Part shown: positions 7,496-15,053 of the stretch, piece by piece
How positions within the stretch are numbered: position 1 is the stretch's first letter
How the letters are laid out: each line of letters starts with the position of its first letter
DNA from: Microbacterium sp.
GTDB taxonomy: Bacteria; Actinomycetota; Actinomycetes; Actinomycetales; Microbacteriaceae
Length of the DNA: 42,198 bases
Assembly: GCA_029239635.1 (NCBI GenBank)
Contig: JARBUN010000039.1
Coordinates: forward strand, 1-42,198
Direction: 5' to 3'
Translations under genes and position numbers: made by a program
Notes under the pieces: model-generated
Databases searched by the model: none
Told to the model about the DNA's origin: nothing
The model's input: only the letters and a program-made list of their open reading frames with translations

Positions 7496-8935
7496 ATGGC
7501 CTCGTCGCTCGAACTGACCACGCTCGGACACCGCATCCGCCACCACCGCCTCGCCCGCGGGCTCACCCTGGACGAGCTCGGCGCGCTCGTGGGGGTCGCG
7601 GGCAGCCAGCTCAGCCTGATCGAGAACGGAAAGCGCGAGCCCAAGCTCTCCCTCCTGCAGGAGATCGCGCGCGCGACCGAGACCGAGGTCACCGAGCTTC
7701 TCTCCACCGAACCGCCGAACCGCCGGGCGGCGCTCGAGATCGAGCTCGAGCGCGCGCAATCGAGCCCGTTCTTCCAGCAGCTCGGCATCCCGCCCGTGAA
7801 GGTGACCAAGGGCACGAGCGACGAGACGATCGAGGCGGTCCTGGGCCTGCACCGCGAGCTCCAGCGCCGCGAGCGCGAGACGATCGCGAGCCCCGAAGAG
7901 GCGCGGCGGGCGAACACCGAGATGCGCCTGCGCATGCGCGCGGTCGACAATCACCTGCCCGACATCGAGAAGCTCGCCGAGAAGCAGCTCAAGGCCGCCG
8001 GCCACGGCACGGGGGCTCTGACCCACCGCACCGTCAGCATCATGGCCGAGCAGTTGGGCTTCGAGCTGATCTACGTCAGCGACCTGCCCCACTCGGCCCG
8101 GTCGGTCACCGATCTCGAGAACGGCCGGATCTACCTTCCGCCCGCCTCCATCCCGGGCGGCCACGGCCTGCGCTCGATGGCGCTGCAGGCGATGGCCCAT
8201 CGCTTGCTCGGGCATCGCCCGCCCACCGACTACGCCGACTTCCTCCAGCAGCGCCTCGAGATCAACTACTACGCCGCCTGCTGCCTCATGCCCGAGACGA
8301 GCTCGGTCGCCTTCCTCACGCAGGCGAAGAAGGACCGCAACCTCGCCGTCGAAGACTTCCGCGACGCCTTCGGCGTCACCCACGAGGCCGCCGCGATGCG
8401 GATGACGAACCTCATGACGGCGCATCTCGGCATCCGGCTGCACTTCCTCCGCGTCGACGGCGACGGAGCGATCTCGCGCGTGTACGAGAACGACGGATTG
8501 CCGCTCCCGACCGACGTGACGGGATCGGTGGAGGGGCAGATCGTGTGCAAGAAGTTCTCGGCACGGTCGGCGTTCGCCGAGCACAACCGCACCACGGAGC
8601 ACTACCAGTACACCGACACCCCCGCGGGCACCTTCTGGTGCTCGACGCAGACGGGAACCACCTCGGACGGTGACTTCTCGATCACCGTGGGAGTGCCGTT
8701 CGACGACGCCCGCTGGTTCCGCGGCCGCGAGACCTCGACGCGCGGCGTCTCGCGCTGCCCCGACGAGTCCTGCTGCCGTCGCCCGGAGTCGGATGCCGCG
8801 CAACGCTGGCAGGGCAAGGCCTGGCCGAGCGCGCGCGTGCACCGGCACATGTTCTCGCCGCTGCCCCGCGGCATGTTCCCCGGCGTCGACGACGCGGAGG
8901 TGTTCGCGTTCCTGGACCGACACGCGAACGGCTGA
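7496..8935 (+). CDS. RamB/ScfR-type XRE regulator of carbon metabolism
   Basis: A 479-aa regulator of the short-chain fatty acyl family (RamB of Corynebacterium is the model, controlling acetate and glyoxylate genes). Residues about 10-65 form an XRE helix-turn-helix (LTLDELGALVGVAGSQLSLI). Residues about 150-300 resemble the IrrE/DUF955 peptidase-like domain, but the place for a metal HExxH motif reads AMAHRLLGHR, so it is probably a sensor fold without protease activity. The rest is the DUF2083-like C-terminal domain; its usual Cys-rich signature appears as CPDESCC. No ribosome-binding site at proper distance: AAGGA abuts the ATG, so a leaderless start is likely. Divergence from pckG suggests pckG is a target (inference). 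Confidence 0.85.
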   Translation: MASSLELTTLGHRIRHHRLARGLTLDELGALVGVAGSQLSLIENGKREPKLSLLQEIARATETEVTELLSTEPPNRRAALEIELERAQSSPFFQQLGIPPVKVTKGTSDETIEAVLGLHRELQRRERETIASPEEARRANTEMRLRMRAVDNHLPDIEKLAEKQLKAAGHGTGALTHRTVSIMAEQLGFELIYVSDLPHSARSVTDLENGRIYLPPASIPGGHGLRSMALQAMAHRLLGHRPPTDYADFLQQRLEINYYAACCLMPETSSVAFLTQAKKDRNLAVEDFRDAFGVTHEAAAMRMTNLMTAHLGIRLHFLRVDGDGAISRVYENDGLPLPTDVTGSVEGQIVCKKFSARSAFAEHNRTTEHYQYTDTPAGTFWCSTQTGTTSDGDFSITVGVPFDDARWFRGRETSTRGVSRCPDESCCRRPESDAAQRWQGKAWPSARVHRHMFSPLPRGMFPGVDDAEVFAFLDRHANG

Positions 8936-8978
8936 GGCCGCGGCCGTCCGCCGCTCGGCTCCGCGGTCGTGCGACCCG

Positions 8979-9052
8979 AACTCCTGAGAAACGGGGTTCG
9001 ACCGTGCCGGCGGCGCCCGTTCCGCCGCGACGGGCGCAGACCGTCAGGAGTT
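8979..9052. repeat. 74-bp nested palindromic element, AACTCCTGA ends (copy 1)
   Basis: Outer arms AACTCCTGA (8979-8987) and TCAGGAGTT (9044-9052) are perfect inverted repeats exactly 74 bp end to end. Inside is a second hairpin, GCGCCCGT (9013-9020) with ACGGGCGC (9030-9037). A second element with identical ends and identical 74-bp length but a different interior lies at 33156-33229. This one is in the gap between the convergent RamB-like and dehydrogenase genes. It could add to termination, but identity of both ends and length suggests a dispersed element. Confidence 0.7.
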
Positions 9053-9077
9053 CCGCACGCGCAACGGGGATGTGCGC

Positions 9078-9173
9078 GGATGCCGCGGCCCGGCGCCCCG
9101 CGACCGGCTGCGCGGCACGAACGACGGAGGCCACCACCCCGGGCCCTCTCGGGGCGCCGGGGTCGTGGCATCC
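9078..9173. terminator. Large compound hairpin with GGATGCC/GGCATCC outer arms
   Basis: Outer arms GGATGCC (9078-9084) and GGCATCC (9167-9173); next a perfect 12-bp stem CCCGGCGCCCCG (9089-9100) with CGGGGCGCCGGG (9150-9161). An alternative inner hairpin GCCACCACCCCGG (9130-9142) with CCGGGGTCGTGGC (9157-9169, one mismatch) uses the same 3' arm, so the two folds exclude each other. It lies 20 nt after the stop of the - strand dehydrogenase and probably terminates it. Confidence 0.7.
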
Positions 9174-9192
9174 GGTGTCTTGTCCTGCGCGA

Positions 9193-10665
9193 TCAGGCGT
9201 AGGGGTTGGCCGTCAGCGTGTACTTCGTCTGCAGGTACTCGTGGATGCCCTCGTCGCCGCCCTCGCGGCCGAGGCCCGACTGCTTCCAGCCGCCGAAGGG
9301 GGCGGCGGCGTTGGAGACGACGCCGACGTTGAGGCCCATCATGCCGGTCTCGAGCTTGTCGATCATGCGCTGACCGCGCGCGAGCGACTCGGTGAAGACG
9401 TAGGAGACCAGGCCGTACTCGGTGTCGTTGGCGATGCGCACGGCGTCGTCTTCGTCGTCGAAGGGGACGATCGCGAGCACGGGTCCGAAGATCTCCTCGC
9501 GCAGGATGTCGCTGCCCGGCTGCACGTCGGACACGACGGTCGGCTCGAAGAACGTGCCGGGACCCTCGACGGCCGAACCGCCGGTGGTGACGGTCGCGCC
9601 CCGCTCGACGGCGTCGCCCACGAGCGTCTGGGCCTTGTCGACGGCGCGGTCGTCGATGAGGGGTCCGATCTGCACGCCTTCCTCGGTGCCGCGGCCGATC
9701 TTCATGCCCTGCACGCGCTCGGTGACGCGTCGGGTGAACTCTTCGACGACGCTGCGCTGCACGATGAAGCGGTTGGCGGCGGTGCAGGCCTGGCCGATGT
9801 TGCGGAACTTCGCGAGCATCGCGCCCTCGACGGCCTTGTCCATGTCGGCGTCGTCGAACACGACGAAGGGGGCGTTGCCGCCGAGCTCCATCGAGGTGCG
9901 GAGCACGCCGGGTGCGGCCTGCTGCAGCAGCTTCACGCCGACCGGCGTCGACCCCGTGAACGAGAGCTTGCGCAGGCGCGGGTCGGAGATGATGCGCTCC
10001 GAGACGGGGCCGGTGTTCGTGGTGGTCACGACGTTGACGACACCGGCGGGGACACCGGCGTCCTGCAGGATCTGCGCGAAGAACAGCGTCGTCAGCGGCG
10101 TGAGGGTCGCAGGCTTGATGACGACCGTGCAGCCGGCGGCGAGCGCGGGCGCGATCTTGCGCGTGGCCATCGCGAGGGGGAAGTTCCACGGGGTGATGAG
10201 GTAGCACGGGCCCACGGGGTGCTGGGTGACGATCATGCGACCGGTGCCCTCGGGGTTCGCGCCGTAACGGCCCTGGGTGTGCGCGGTGACCTCGCTGAAC
10301 CAGCGGAGGAACTCCCCGCCGTAGCCGACCTCGCCGCGTGCCTCGGCGAGCGGCTTGCCCATCTCGAGCGTCATGAGGAGCGCGATGTCCTCCTTGCGCT
10401 CCTGCAGCAGGTCGAAGGCGCGGCGGAGGATCTCGGCACGCTCACGAGCCGGGGTCGCCGCCCACGACGGGAACGCCTCAGCGGCGGCATCCATCGCCGC
10501 GACGCCGTCGTCGACGGTCGCGTCGGCGATCTCGTGGATGACCTCGCCCGTCGCGGGGTCGTTGACGGCGACGGTCTTGCCGCCGGTCGCCGCGCGCCAC
10601 TCCCCGTTGATCAGCAGGCCGGTGGGTACGGATGCCAGCAGCTCGCTCTCGCGCGAATCGGTCAT
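9193..10665 (-). CDS. gabD: Succinate-semialdehyde dehydrogenase (NAD(P)+)
   Basis: A 490-aa aldehyde dehydrogenase of the GabD type, oxidising succinic semialdehyde to succinate with NAD(P)+. Seen: cofactor-site segments PWNFPLAMATRKIAPALAAG and FTGSTPVG, the general-base Glu in ELGGNAPFVVF, the nucleophile Cys in NIGQACTAANRF, and the C-terminal PFGGWKQSGLGREGG. The start at 10665 has AGGAGG 5 nt upstream. The homoprotocatechuate pathway encoded at 33308-39924 ends in pyruvate plus succinic semialdehyde, so this enzyme is well placed to finish that route; it could equally serve 4-aminobutyrate. A 266-bp gap with a nested palindrome separates it from the monooxygenase upstream on the same strand. 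Confidence 0.88.
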   Translation of the reverse strand: MTDSRESELLASVPTGLLINGEWRAATGGKTVAVNDPATGEVIHEIADATVDDGVAAMDAAAEAFPSWAATPARERAEILRRAFDLLQERKEDIALLMTLEMGKPLAEARGEVGYGGEFLRWFSEVTAHTQGRYGANPEGTGRMIVTQHPVGPCYLITPWNFPLAMATRKIAPALAAGCTVVIKPATLTPLTTLFFAQILQDAGVPAGVVNVVTTTNTGPVSERIISDPRLRKLSFTGSTPVGVKLLQQAAPGVLRTSMELGGNAPFVVFDDADMDKAVEGAMLAKFRNIGQACTAANRFIVQRSVVEEFTRRVTERVQGMKIGRGTEEGVQIGPLIDDRAVDKAQTLVGDAVERGATVTTGGSAVEGPGTFFEPTVVSDVQPGSDILREEIFGPVLAIVPFDDEDDAVRIANDTEYGLVSYVFTESLARGQRMIDKLETGMMGLNVGVVSNAAAPFGGWKQSGLGREGGDEGIHEYLQTKYTLTANPYA

Positions 10666-10864
10666 GGGTCCTCCTGGATCGGGGCGGGGTGTCCCGCCCA
10701 TTCTCGTCAGCGCACGGGGGTGCGCCGATATACGTCGTGGACAATTCGGATGCCGCGATCGCCGCAGCGGAGACGCGTGGGGAGCGAGCCGGTGGAGGCC
10801 GCGACACGGCGGCCGCACCTCGCCCGAGCGTCTTCTCCCGGGTCGCTCCGCGCACCATGCGGGA

Positions 10865-10927
10865 GTAAACGCCCTGCACCGGAGGAAACGCCATGCCACG
10901 GCGTTTCCCCCTCGGCGGAGCGTTTAC
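10865..10927. repeat. 63-bp nested palindrome, AAACGC core
   Basis: Outer arms GTAAACGC (10865-10872) and GCGTTTAC (10920-10927) enclose inner arms GGAAACGCC (10884-10892) and GGCGTTTCC (10900-10908). Inner and outer arms share the AAACGC core, giving an X-X-X'-X' layout. It lies 5 nt after the stop of the - strand monooxygenase and may act as its terminator. The rest of the 10666-10931 gap holds no gene that I can see. Confidence 0.7.
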
Positions 10928-10931
10928 AGGG

Positions 10932-12770
10932 TCAACCCACCGCCGCCGGCACGGCCATCGCCCCGGCGAGGAAGCGGTCGAGCCCCGCGGGGTCGGTCAG
11001 CGGCAGCACGTGGGCGACGTACTGGTCGGGGCGCACCACGACCACGGCCCCCTCGGCGGCGATCCCGCGCTCGGCGAAGATGTCGCTGCTCGTCCAGGCC
11101 GACGGCGCGGCCGCGAAGACCTTCTCGAGGTCGGTCAGGCCGAGCGGGCCGGAGCGCGGACGGAACAGCGACGGCACGTCGACCACGTCCTCCCAGCGGC
11201 CCGGGAACACCGCCTTCACGTCGAACACCGCGTCGAGGTCGGCTCCGGCGGGAGTGAATCGCTCCACGATCTCTCGCGACTCCGACGCCCAGGCACGCAG
11301 CGCCGAGCCGTCGGCATCCGCGAACGCATAGATCCGCCAGCGGCCGTCGGCTCGCGCGTGATGCCCGAGGTGCACGGCGTTTCCGTCGCACACCCGCACG
11401 ACCTCGACACTCTGGAAACGCTTGCCGACCGGGAATCCGGGTGCCAGGTCCTGAGCGGGCGCATCGGCGGTGATCGACGAGGGGGCATAGTGCGTGCCGA
11501 AGCCGGAGGGGAACTCCGCGGTGGCGAGGTAGTAGGTCGCGAGCTCGTCGGGATCGGTGATCTCACCGGGCTTGCGCGCCATGAGCGACGACCACTCGCG
11601 GTCGAAGTCGATGAGCTGCTGGGCGACCGGGCGCCGCTCGGCGTCGTAGGTACGCAAAAGCTCTGCGGGCGCGAGGCCGGTGAGCACGTGGCCGAGCTTC
11701 CAGCCGAGGTTGAAGCCGTCCTGCATCGAGACGTTCATGCCCTGCCCGGCCTTCGCGCTGTGGGTGTGGCACGCGTCGCCGGTGAGGAAGACGCGGGGGT
11801 CGTCGAGATCGTCGACGAACTGGTCGGTCACCCGGTGCCCCACCTCGTAGACGCTGTGCCAGGCCACCTGCTTCACGTCGAGCGAGTAGGGGTGCAGGAT
11901 CTCGTTCGCCCGGCGGATGATCTCCTCGATCGGGGTCTGGCGCACGCGCCGGTCGTCGTCGGCGGCGACCTCGCCGAGATCGATGTACATGCGGCTGAGG
12001 TACCCGCCCTCGCGCGGGATGTGCAGGATGTTGCCGGCCTCGGCGTTGATCGCGCACTTGATGCGCCAGTCGGGGAAATCGGTCTCCACCAGCACGTCCA
12101 TCACGCCCCAGGCGTGGCGGGCGGCGGCTCCGACGTGCGTGCGTCCGATGGCCTGGCGCACGCCGCTGCGGGCACCGTCGCATCCGGCGACGTACTTCGC
12201 GCGGATGGTGCGCTCCCCCTCGGCGGTGCGCACGCGCACCTCGACGTCGACGTCGCGCACCGTGAGGCCCAGGAACTCCACGCCGTAGTCGGGAGTGAGG
12301 CGCGCGGGCCCGGACGCAGCCGCCTCGGCGAAGTAGTCGAGCACGCGTGCCTGGTTCACGATGAGGTGCGGGAACTCGCTGATCTTGAGTCCGTAGTCCT
12401 CGGTGCGGGTGGTGCGCACGATCCGGTCGGGGCTCTCGGGGTCGGGGGCCCAGAAGTTCATCCACCCGATGTTGTAGGCCTCGGCGGTGATCCGGTCGGC
12501 GAAGCCGAAGGCCTGGAACGTCTCGACACTGCGGGGCTGGATGCCATCGGCCTGGCCGAGGGCGAGACGCCCCTCGCGCTTCTCGATGAGGCGCGTCGTG
12601 AGCTGGGGGAACTGCGACATCTGCGCCGCGAGCAGCATGCCGGCCGGCCCCGAGCCGACGATGAGTACGTCGACCTCGTCGGGGAGCTCGTCCGGGCGGT
12701 CGACCCCCGTGCCGGCGGCGTTCTGCACGCGCGGGTCACCGGAGACGTAACCGTGGTGGTGGAACTGCAT
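10932..12770 (-). CDS. FAD-dependent aromatic-ring monooxygenase (MobA / phenol hydroxylase type)
   Basis: A 612-aa single-component flavoprotein hydroxylase. The N-terminal MQFHHHGYVSG precedes the FAD Rossmann motif VLIVGSGPAGMLLA (about residues 34-48). Mid-protein is the DG-type NAD(P)H/FAD motif GCDGARSGVRQAIG, then FLTGDACHTHSAKAGQGMN (second FAD site). The last 170 residues fit the thioredoxin-like dimerisation domain of phenol hydroxylase. Closest recognisable relatives are 3-hydroxybenzoate 4-monooxygenases and phenol 2-monooxygenases, which use NADPH and O2 to convert a phenol to a catechol. Here it might make 3,4-dihydroxyphenylacetate from a monohydroxyphenylacetate (inference). 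AGGAGA lies 7 nt before the start. It is divergent from an IclR gene with paired operators. Confidence 0.87.
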   Translation of the reverse strand: MQFHHHGYVSGDPRVQNAAGTGVDRPDELPDEVDVLIVGSGPAGMLLAAQMSQFPQLTTRLIEKREGRLALGQADGIQPRSVETFQAFGFADRITAEAYNIGWMNFWAPDPESPDRIVRTTRTEDYGLKISEFPHLIVNQARVLDYFAEAAASGPARLTPDYGVEFLGLTVRDVDVEVRVRTAEGERTIRAKYVAGCDGARSGVRQAIGRTHVGAAARHAWGVMDVLVETDFPDWRIKCAINAEAGNILHIPREGGYLSRMYIDLGEVAADDDRRVRQTPIEEIIRRANEILHPYSLDVKQVAWHSVYEVGHRVTDQFVDDLDDPRVFLTGDACHTHSAKAGQGMNVSMQDGFNLGWKLGHVLTGLAPAELLRTYDAERRPVAQQLIDFDREWSSLMARKPGEITDPDELATYYLATAEFPSGFGTHYAPSSITADAPAQDLAPGFPVGKRFQSVEVVRVCDGNAVHLGHHARADGRWRIYAFADADGSALRAWASESREIVERFTPAGADLDAVFDVKAVFPGRWEDVVDVPSLFRPRSGPLGLTDLEKVFAAAPSAWTSSDIFAERGIAAEGAVVVVRPDQYVAHVLPLTDPAGLDRFLAGAMAVPAAVG

Positions 12771-12796
12771 CGTTTCTCCTGACGTCGTCGTCGGGC

Positions 12797-12850
12797 TTGC
12801 GCGTGACGTGCGCTCGTTCTATATTCGAACGCGGCGTTCTTCTATCGAAC
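12797..12850 (+). promoter_or_regulatory. IclR-gene promoter with two GTTC-N7-GAAC operators
   Basis: Two 15-bp sites of the form GTTC-N7-GAAC lie exactly 20 bp apart: GTTCTATATTCGAAC (12816-12830) and GTTCTTCTATCGAAC (12836-12850), i.e. on the same helix face. A promoter TTGCGC (12797-12802), 17-bp spacer, TATATT (12820-12825) reads toward the IclR gene, and its -10 box is inside site 1. The architecture resembles known sites of aromatic IclR regulators such as PcaR/PcaU (GTTCGATAATCGCAC). Binding would control both the regulator and the divergent monooxygenase. Confidence 0.75.
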
Positions 12851-12867
12851 GAGAGGTTAGCTCTCCT

Positions 12868-13572
12868 ATGCCCGCACAGCAAGATGCGCCGCCCGCTTCG
12901 CAGACACTGAGTCGTGGCATCCGGTTGCTCGAAGAGCTCGCCGACGCGCGCACCCCCCTCTCGATCGACGATCTCGCCGCTCGGGTCGAGCTGCACCGCT
13001 CGGTCGCGTACCGGCTGCTGCGCACCCTCGAGGATCACGGGCTGGTGACGAGGGATGCCGCGGGCGCGGTGCGCCTCGGAACGGGTCTCGCGGCACTGGC
13101 GGCGGGTGTCGCCGCCGATCTTCAGGCCGAGGCGCTCCCCGAGCTGACCGCCGCGGCGAACGACCTGGGCATGACGTGCTTCCTCGTGGTGCTCGACCAC
13201 GACGAATGCGTGACGCTCACCAGCGTCGAGCCGCGACACGCGGTCACGACCGTGGCGCAGCGCCCCGGCGCCCGACACGCCGTCACCCGTGGCGCGCCCG
13301 GACGCGCGATCCTCGCGCAGCTCCCCCCGCGCCGCTGGCCCGAGGCCGTCGATGCCCGGCTCGCCGCCGAGGTGGCCGATGTCGCCGACCGCGGCTGGGC
13401 GACGAGTCACGACGAGGTCGTGCCCTCCCTGCGGGCCGTGGCCGTGCCGCTCGCCGTGCAGGGCCGCGAGCCCGCGGCCGTGGCGGCGGTGCATGTGGCG
13501 ACCGATCTCGACGACGCCGCGATCGCCGCGCGCCTGTCGGCGGCGGCCGAGACGATCCGCTCGGGGCTCTAG
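12868..13572 (+). CDS. IclR-family transcriptional regulator
   Basis: A 234-aa IclR protein. Winged HTH at residues about 12-70 (TLSRGIRLLEELADARTPLSIDDLAARV, with the recognition helix in HRSVAYRLLRTLEDHG); effector-binding domain at about 75-230 (LGMTCFLVVLDHDE, GAPGRAILAQLP, AVAVPLAVQG). IclR members near aromatic hydroxylase genes commonly sense the aromatic substrate. The ATG at 12868 is preferred over an in-frame ATG at 12808 because the latter would put both operators and the promoter inside the gene; homology begins with SQTLSRGIRLL. Divergent from the FAD monooxygenase. A 9-bp GC hairpin follows 14 nt after the stop. Confidence 0.88.
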   Translation: MPAQQDAPPASQTLSRGIRLLEELADARTPLSIDDLAARVELHRSVAYRLLRTLEDHGLVTRDAAGAVRLGTGLAALAAGVAADLQAEALPELTAAANDLGMTCFLVVLDHDECVTLTSVEPRHAVTTVAQRPGARHAVTRGAPGRAILAQLPPRRWPEAVDARLAAEVADVADRGWATSHDEVVPSLRAVAVPLAVQGREPAAVAAVHVATDLDDAAIAARLSAAAETIRSGL

Positions 13573-13586
13573 CCCGGGCCCTTCCG

Positions 13587-13612
13587 CGCCCCCGCGGCAG
13601 CATGCGGGGGCG
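13587..13612 (+). terminator. Hairpin terminator after the IclR gene
   Basis: CGCCCCCGC (13587-13595) pairs perfectly with GCGGGGGCG (13604-13612) over an 8-nt loop. It sits between the convergent IclR and zinc-ribbon genes. Confidence 0.75.
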
Positions 13613-13686
13613 ACCTGCGCCGCGTGCACGCCGCCGCACGGCGCGAGCATCCGGCGCACGTCAGCGACGCGGGCGGCGGGCGCGGC

Positions 13687-14328
13687 TCAGGTCGCGAGGC
13701 CCGTCCCGCACGAGGAGCAGAAGCGCGCGCCGGACGGGTTCTCGGAGCCGCAACCCGTGCAGGTGGAGACGACGACGAGCGGCGATCCGCACTCCCCGCA
13801 GAACTTCCCCCCGTGCGACTGCGCGCCGCACGCGCCGCAGCGCGGTCGGGCCGGCGTCTTCAGATCGACGCCGCCGACCAGGTCGACGGTCTCGAGCCGC
13901 TCCTGCACCTGCCGGCGCCGCGCCTCGGCCTGCAATTGGGCGAGTTCCTCGACCGCGATGGGCGAGCAACGCACGCACTGTCCGACCCCGTCGTTCCAGC
14001 ACACGTCGTCGCACACCCAGTCGCTGCACGCGCGACACTGGTGGAACTTCGGGGCGATCTCGGCCGTCGCGGCACGCAGCGCCTGATCCTTGGCCGGGGA
14101 GTTCGTGCCGCGGTCGAGGAGCCGATCGGCCATCGAGGTGAACTGCGACACCTGCCCGCCGAAGAAGTTGCCGATGCCTCGTGCGAGACGCTGCCCGGCG
14201 GCGCGCGGGTCGGACCGGAAGGCCGACCGGTAGCCGTTGCCGCAGCGTTCGCAGCGGAACTCGAACTGATAGCCGTCGGTGTTCGACAGATCGCTGAAGT
14301 TGTCGGTGAACGGGACGAGATCGCTCAT
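13687..14328 (-). CDS. Multi-zinc-ribbon protein, unknown function
   Basis: A 213-aa protein with at least four Cys clusters: CERCG (about residue 26), CRACSDWVCDDVC (about 97-110) with CVRC, then a C-terminal double zinc ribbon CGACG...FCGECG and CTGCG...FCSSCG. The C-terminal pair is typical of double-zinc-ribbon (DZR) proteins. The middle segment has a short basic and coiled region (EELAQLQAEARRRQVQERLE). There is no signal peptide or catalytic motif, so a nucleic-acid or protein adaptor role is possible but not shown. AGGAG lies 5 nt before the ATG and overlaps the end of the upstream TetR gene (1 base between TGA and ATG), so the two are one operon and translation is coupled. Confidence 0.8.
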   Translation of the reverse strand: MSDLVPFTDNFSDLSNTDGYQFEFRCERCGNGYRSAFRSDPRAAGQRLARGIGNFFGGQVSQFTSMADRLLDRGTNSPAKDQALRAATAEIAPKFHQCRACSDWVCDDVCWNDGVGQCVRCSPIAVEELAQLQAEARRRQVQERLETVDLVGGVDLKTPARPRCGACGAQSHGGKFCGECGSPLVVVSTCTGCGSENPSGARFCSSCGTGLAT

Positions 14329-14329
14329 G

Positions 14330-14923
14330 TCACTCCTGATCGGGGGCGGGGACGCTCAGGGCGCCGGGTGAGGGGGAAAGCCGCGGCCGCTCGCCGAAGA
14401 CGAGGTCGATGAGCGGCGCGAAGTCGTAGTCGCGGGAGTACCGCGGGGCTTCCATGAGGAGGAGGTTGTTGATGAGCATGCCGCGCCCCATGAAGGCCCA
14501 CAGCTCGACGTCGCTCGCCCCGGCGTCGCGCAGCGTCCGGTAGACGTCGTCGAACTGCCGCCGGGATTCCGCCCCGATCGCCGGCTCGGCGGTCGCCGCC
14601 GAGAAGGCGTGCGCCCACACCAGCAGGGCAGCGGGATTCGACAGGACGAGCTCGCGATAGGCCGCGCCGAGACGGTCGCCGTCGAAGCCCCCGCTCATCG
14701 CCGCGCGGAAGACCTCGACGATCTCGGCGGCGGCGAAGGCGTGCGTCCGGACGAACAGCTCGAGCTTCGATCCGAACGTGCGGATCACGTACGGCTGGGA
14801 GACCCCCATCTCCGCGGCCACCTGCGCCGTCGACGTCCCGAAGTATCCGCGCGCGGCGAACGCGCGCACGGAGCCGGCGAGCAGTTCGGCATCACGCGCG
14901 GGACGGCGTCGAGGGGTCGGCAT
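14330..14923 (-). CDS. TetR-family transcriptional regulator
   Basis: A 197-aa TetR protein with HTH at residues about 10-55 (AFAARGYFGTSTAQVAAEMGVSQPYVIRTFGSKLELF) and an all-helical ligand domain to the end. It is the first gene of an operon with the zinc-ribbon protein. A palindrome TTATCGCTCGATAA overlaps its own -10 box 24 nt upstream, so autorepression is likely. It is divergent from the copper amine oxidase gene and may also influence it, though the amine oxidase is 131 bp away and has its own downstream AraC and TetR neighbours. The ligand is unknown. Confidence 0.88.
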   Translation of the reverse strand: MPTPRRRPARDAELLAGSVRAFAARGYFGTSTAQVAAEMGVSQPYVIRTFGSKLELFVRTHAFAAAEIVEVFRAAMSGGFDGDRLGAAYRELVLSNPAALLVWAHAFSAATAEPAIGAESRRQFDDVYRTLRDAGASDVELWAFMGRGMLINNLLLMEAPRYSRDYDFAPLIDLVFGERPRLSPSPGALSVPAPDQE

Positions 14924-14946
14924 CCGCGGTCCTTCTCCGGAGGGGG

Positions 14947-14985
14947 TTATCGCTCGATAATACTGGGGTCCGCGCGCGCAGTCAC
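14947..14985 (-). promoter_or_regulatory. TetR-operon promoter with palindromic operator
   Basis: Reading on the - strand: -35 GTGACT (14985-14980), 17-bp spacer, -10 TATTAT (14962-14957). The perfect palindrome TTATCGCTCGATAA (14947-14960, arms TTATCG/CGATAA with a 2-nt centre) covers the -10 box and the expected transcription start. This is the usual arrangement for TetR autorepression. Confidence 0.7.
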
Positions 14986-15053
14986 CCGGTGTGCGCGGTC
15001 AGACAATCCGTGGACTCCGCCGGGACAGGAGAGTGGATGCCGGAGGCCCCACC

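Noticed and set aside
8979..9052. tRNA-like cloverleaf or small RNA gene in the 74-bp element
   Set aside because: Length fits a tRNA, but there is no T-loop GTTCRA at the right place, no anticodon arm shared by the two copies, and interiors are not conserved.
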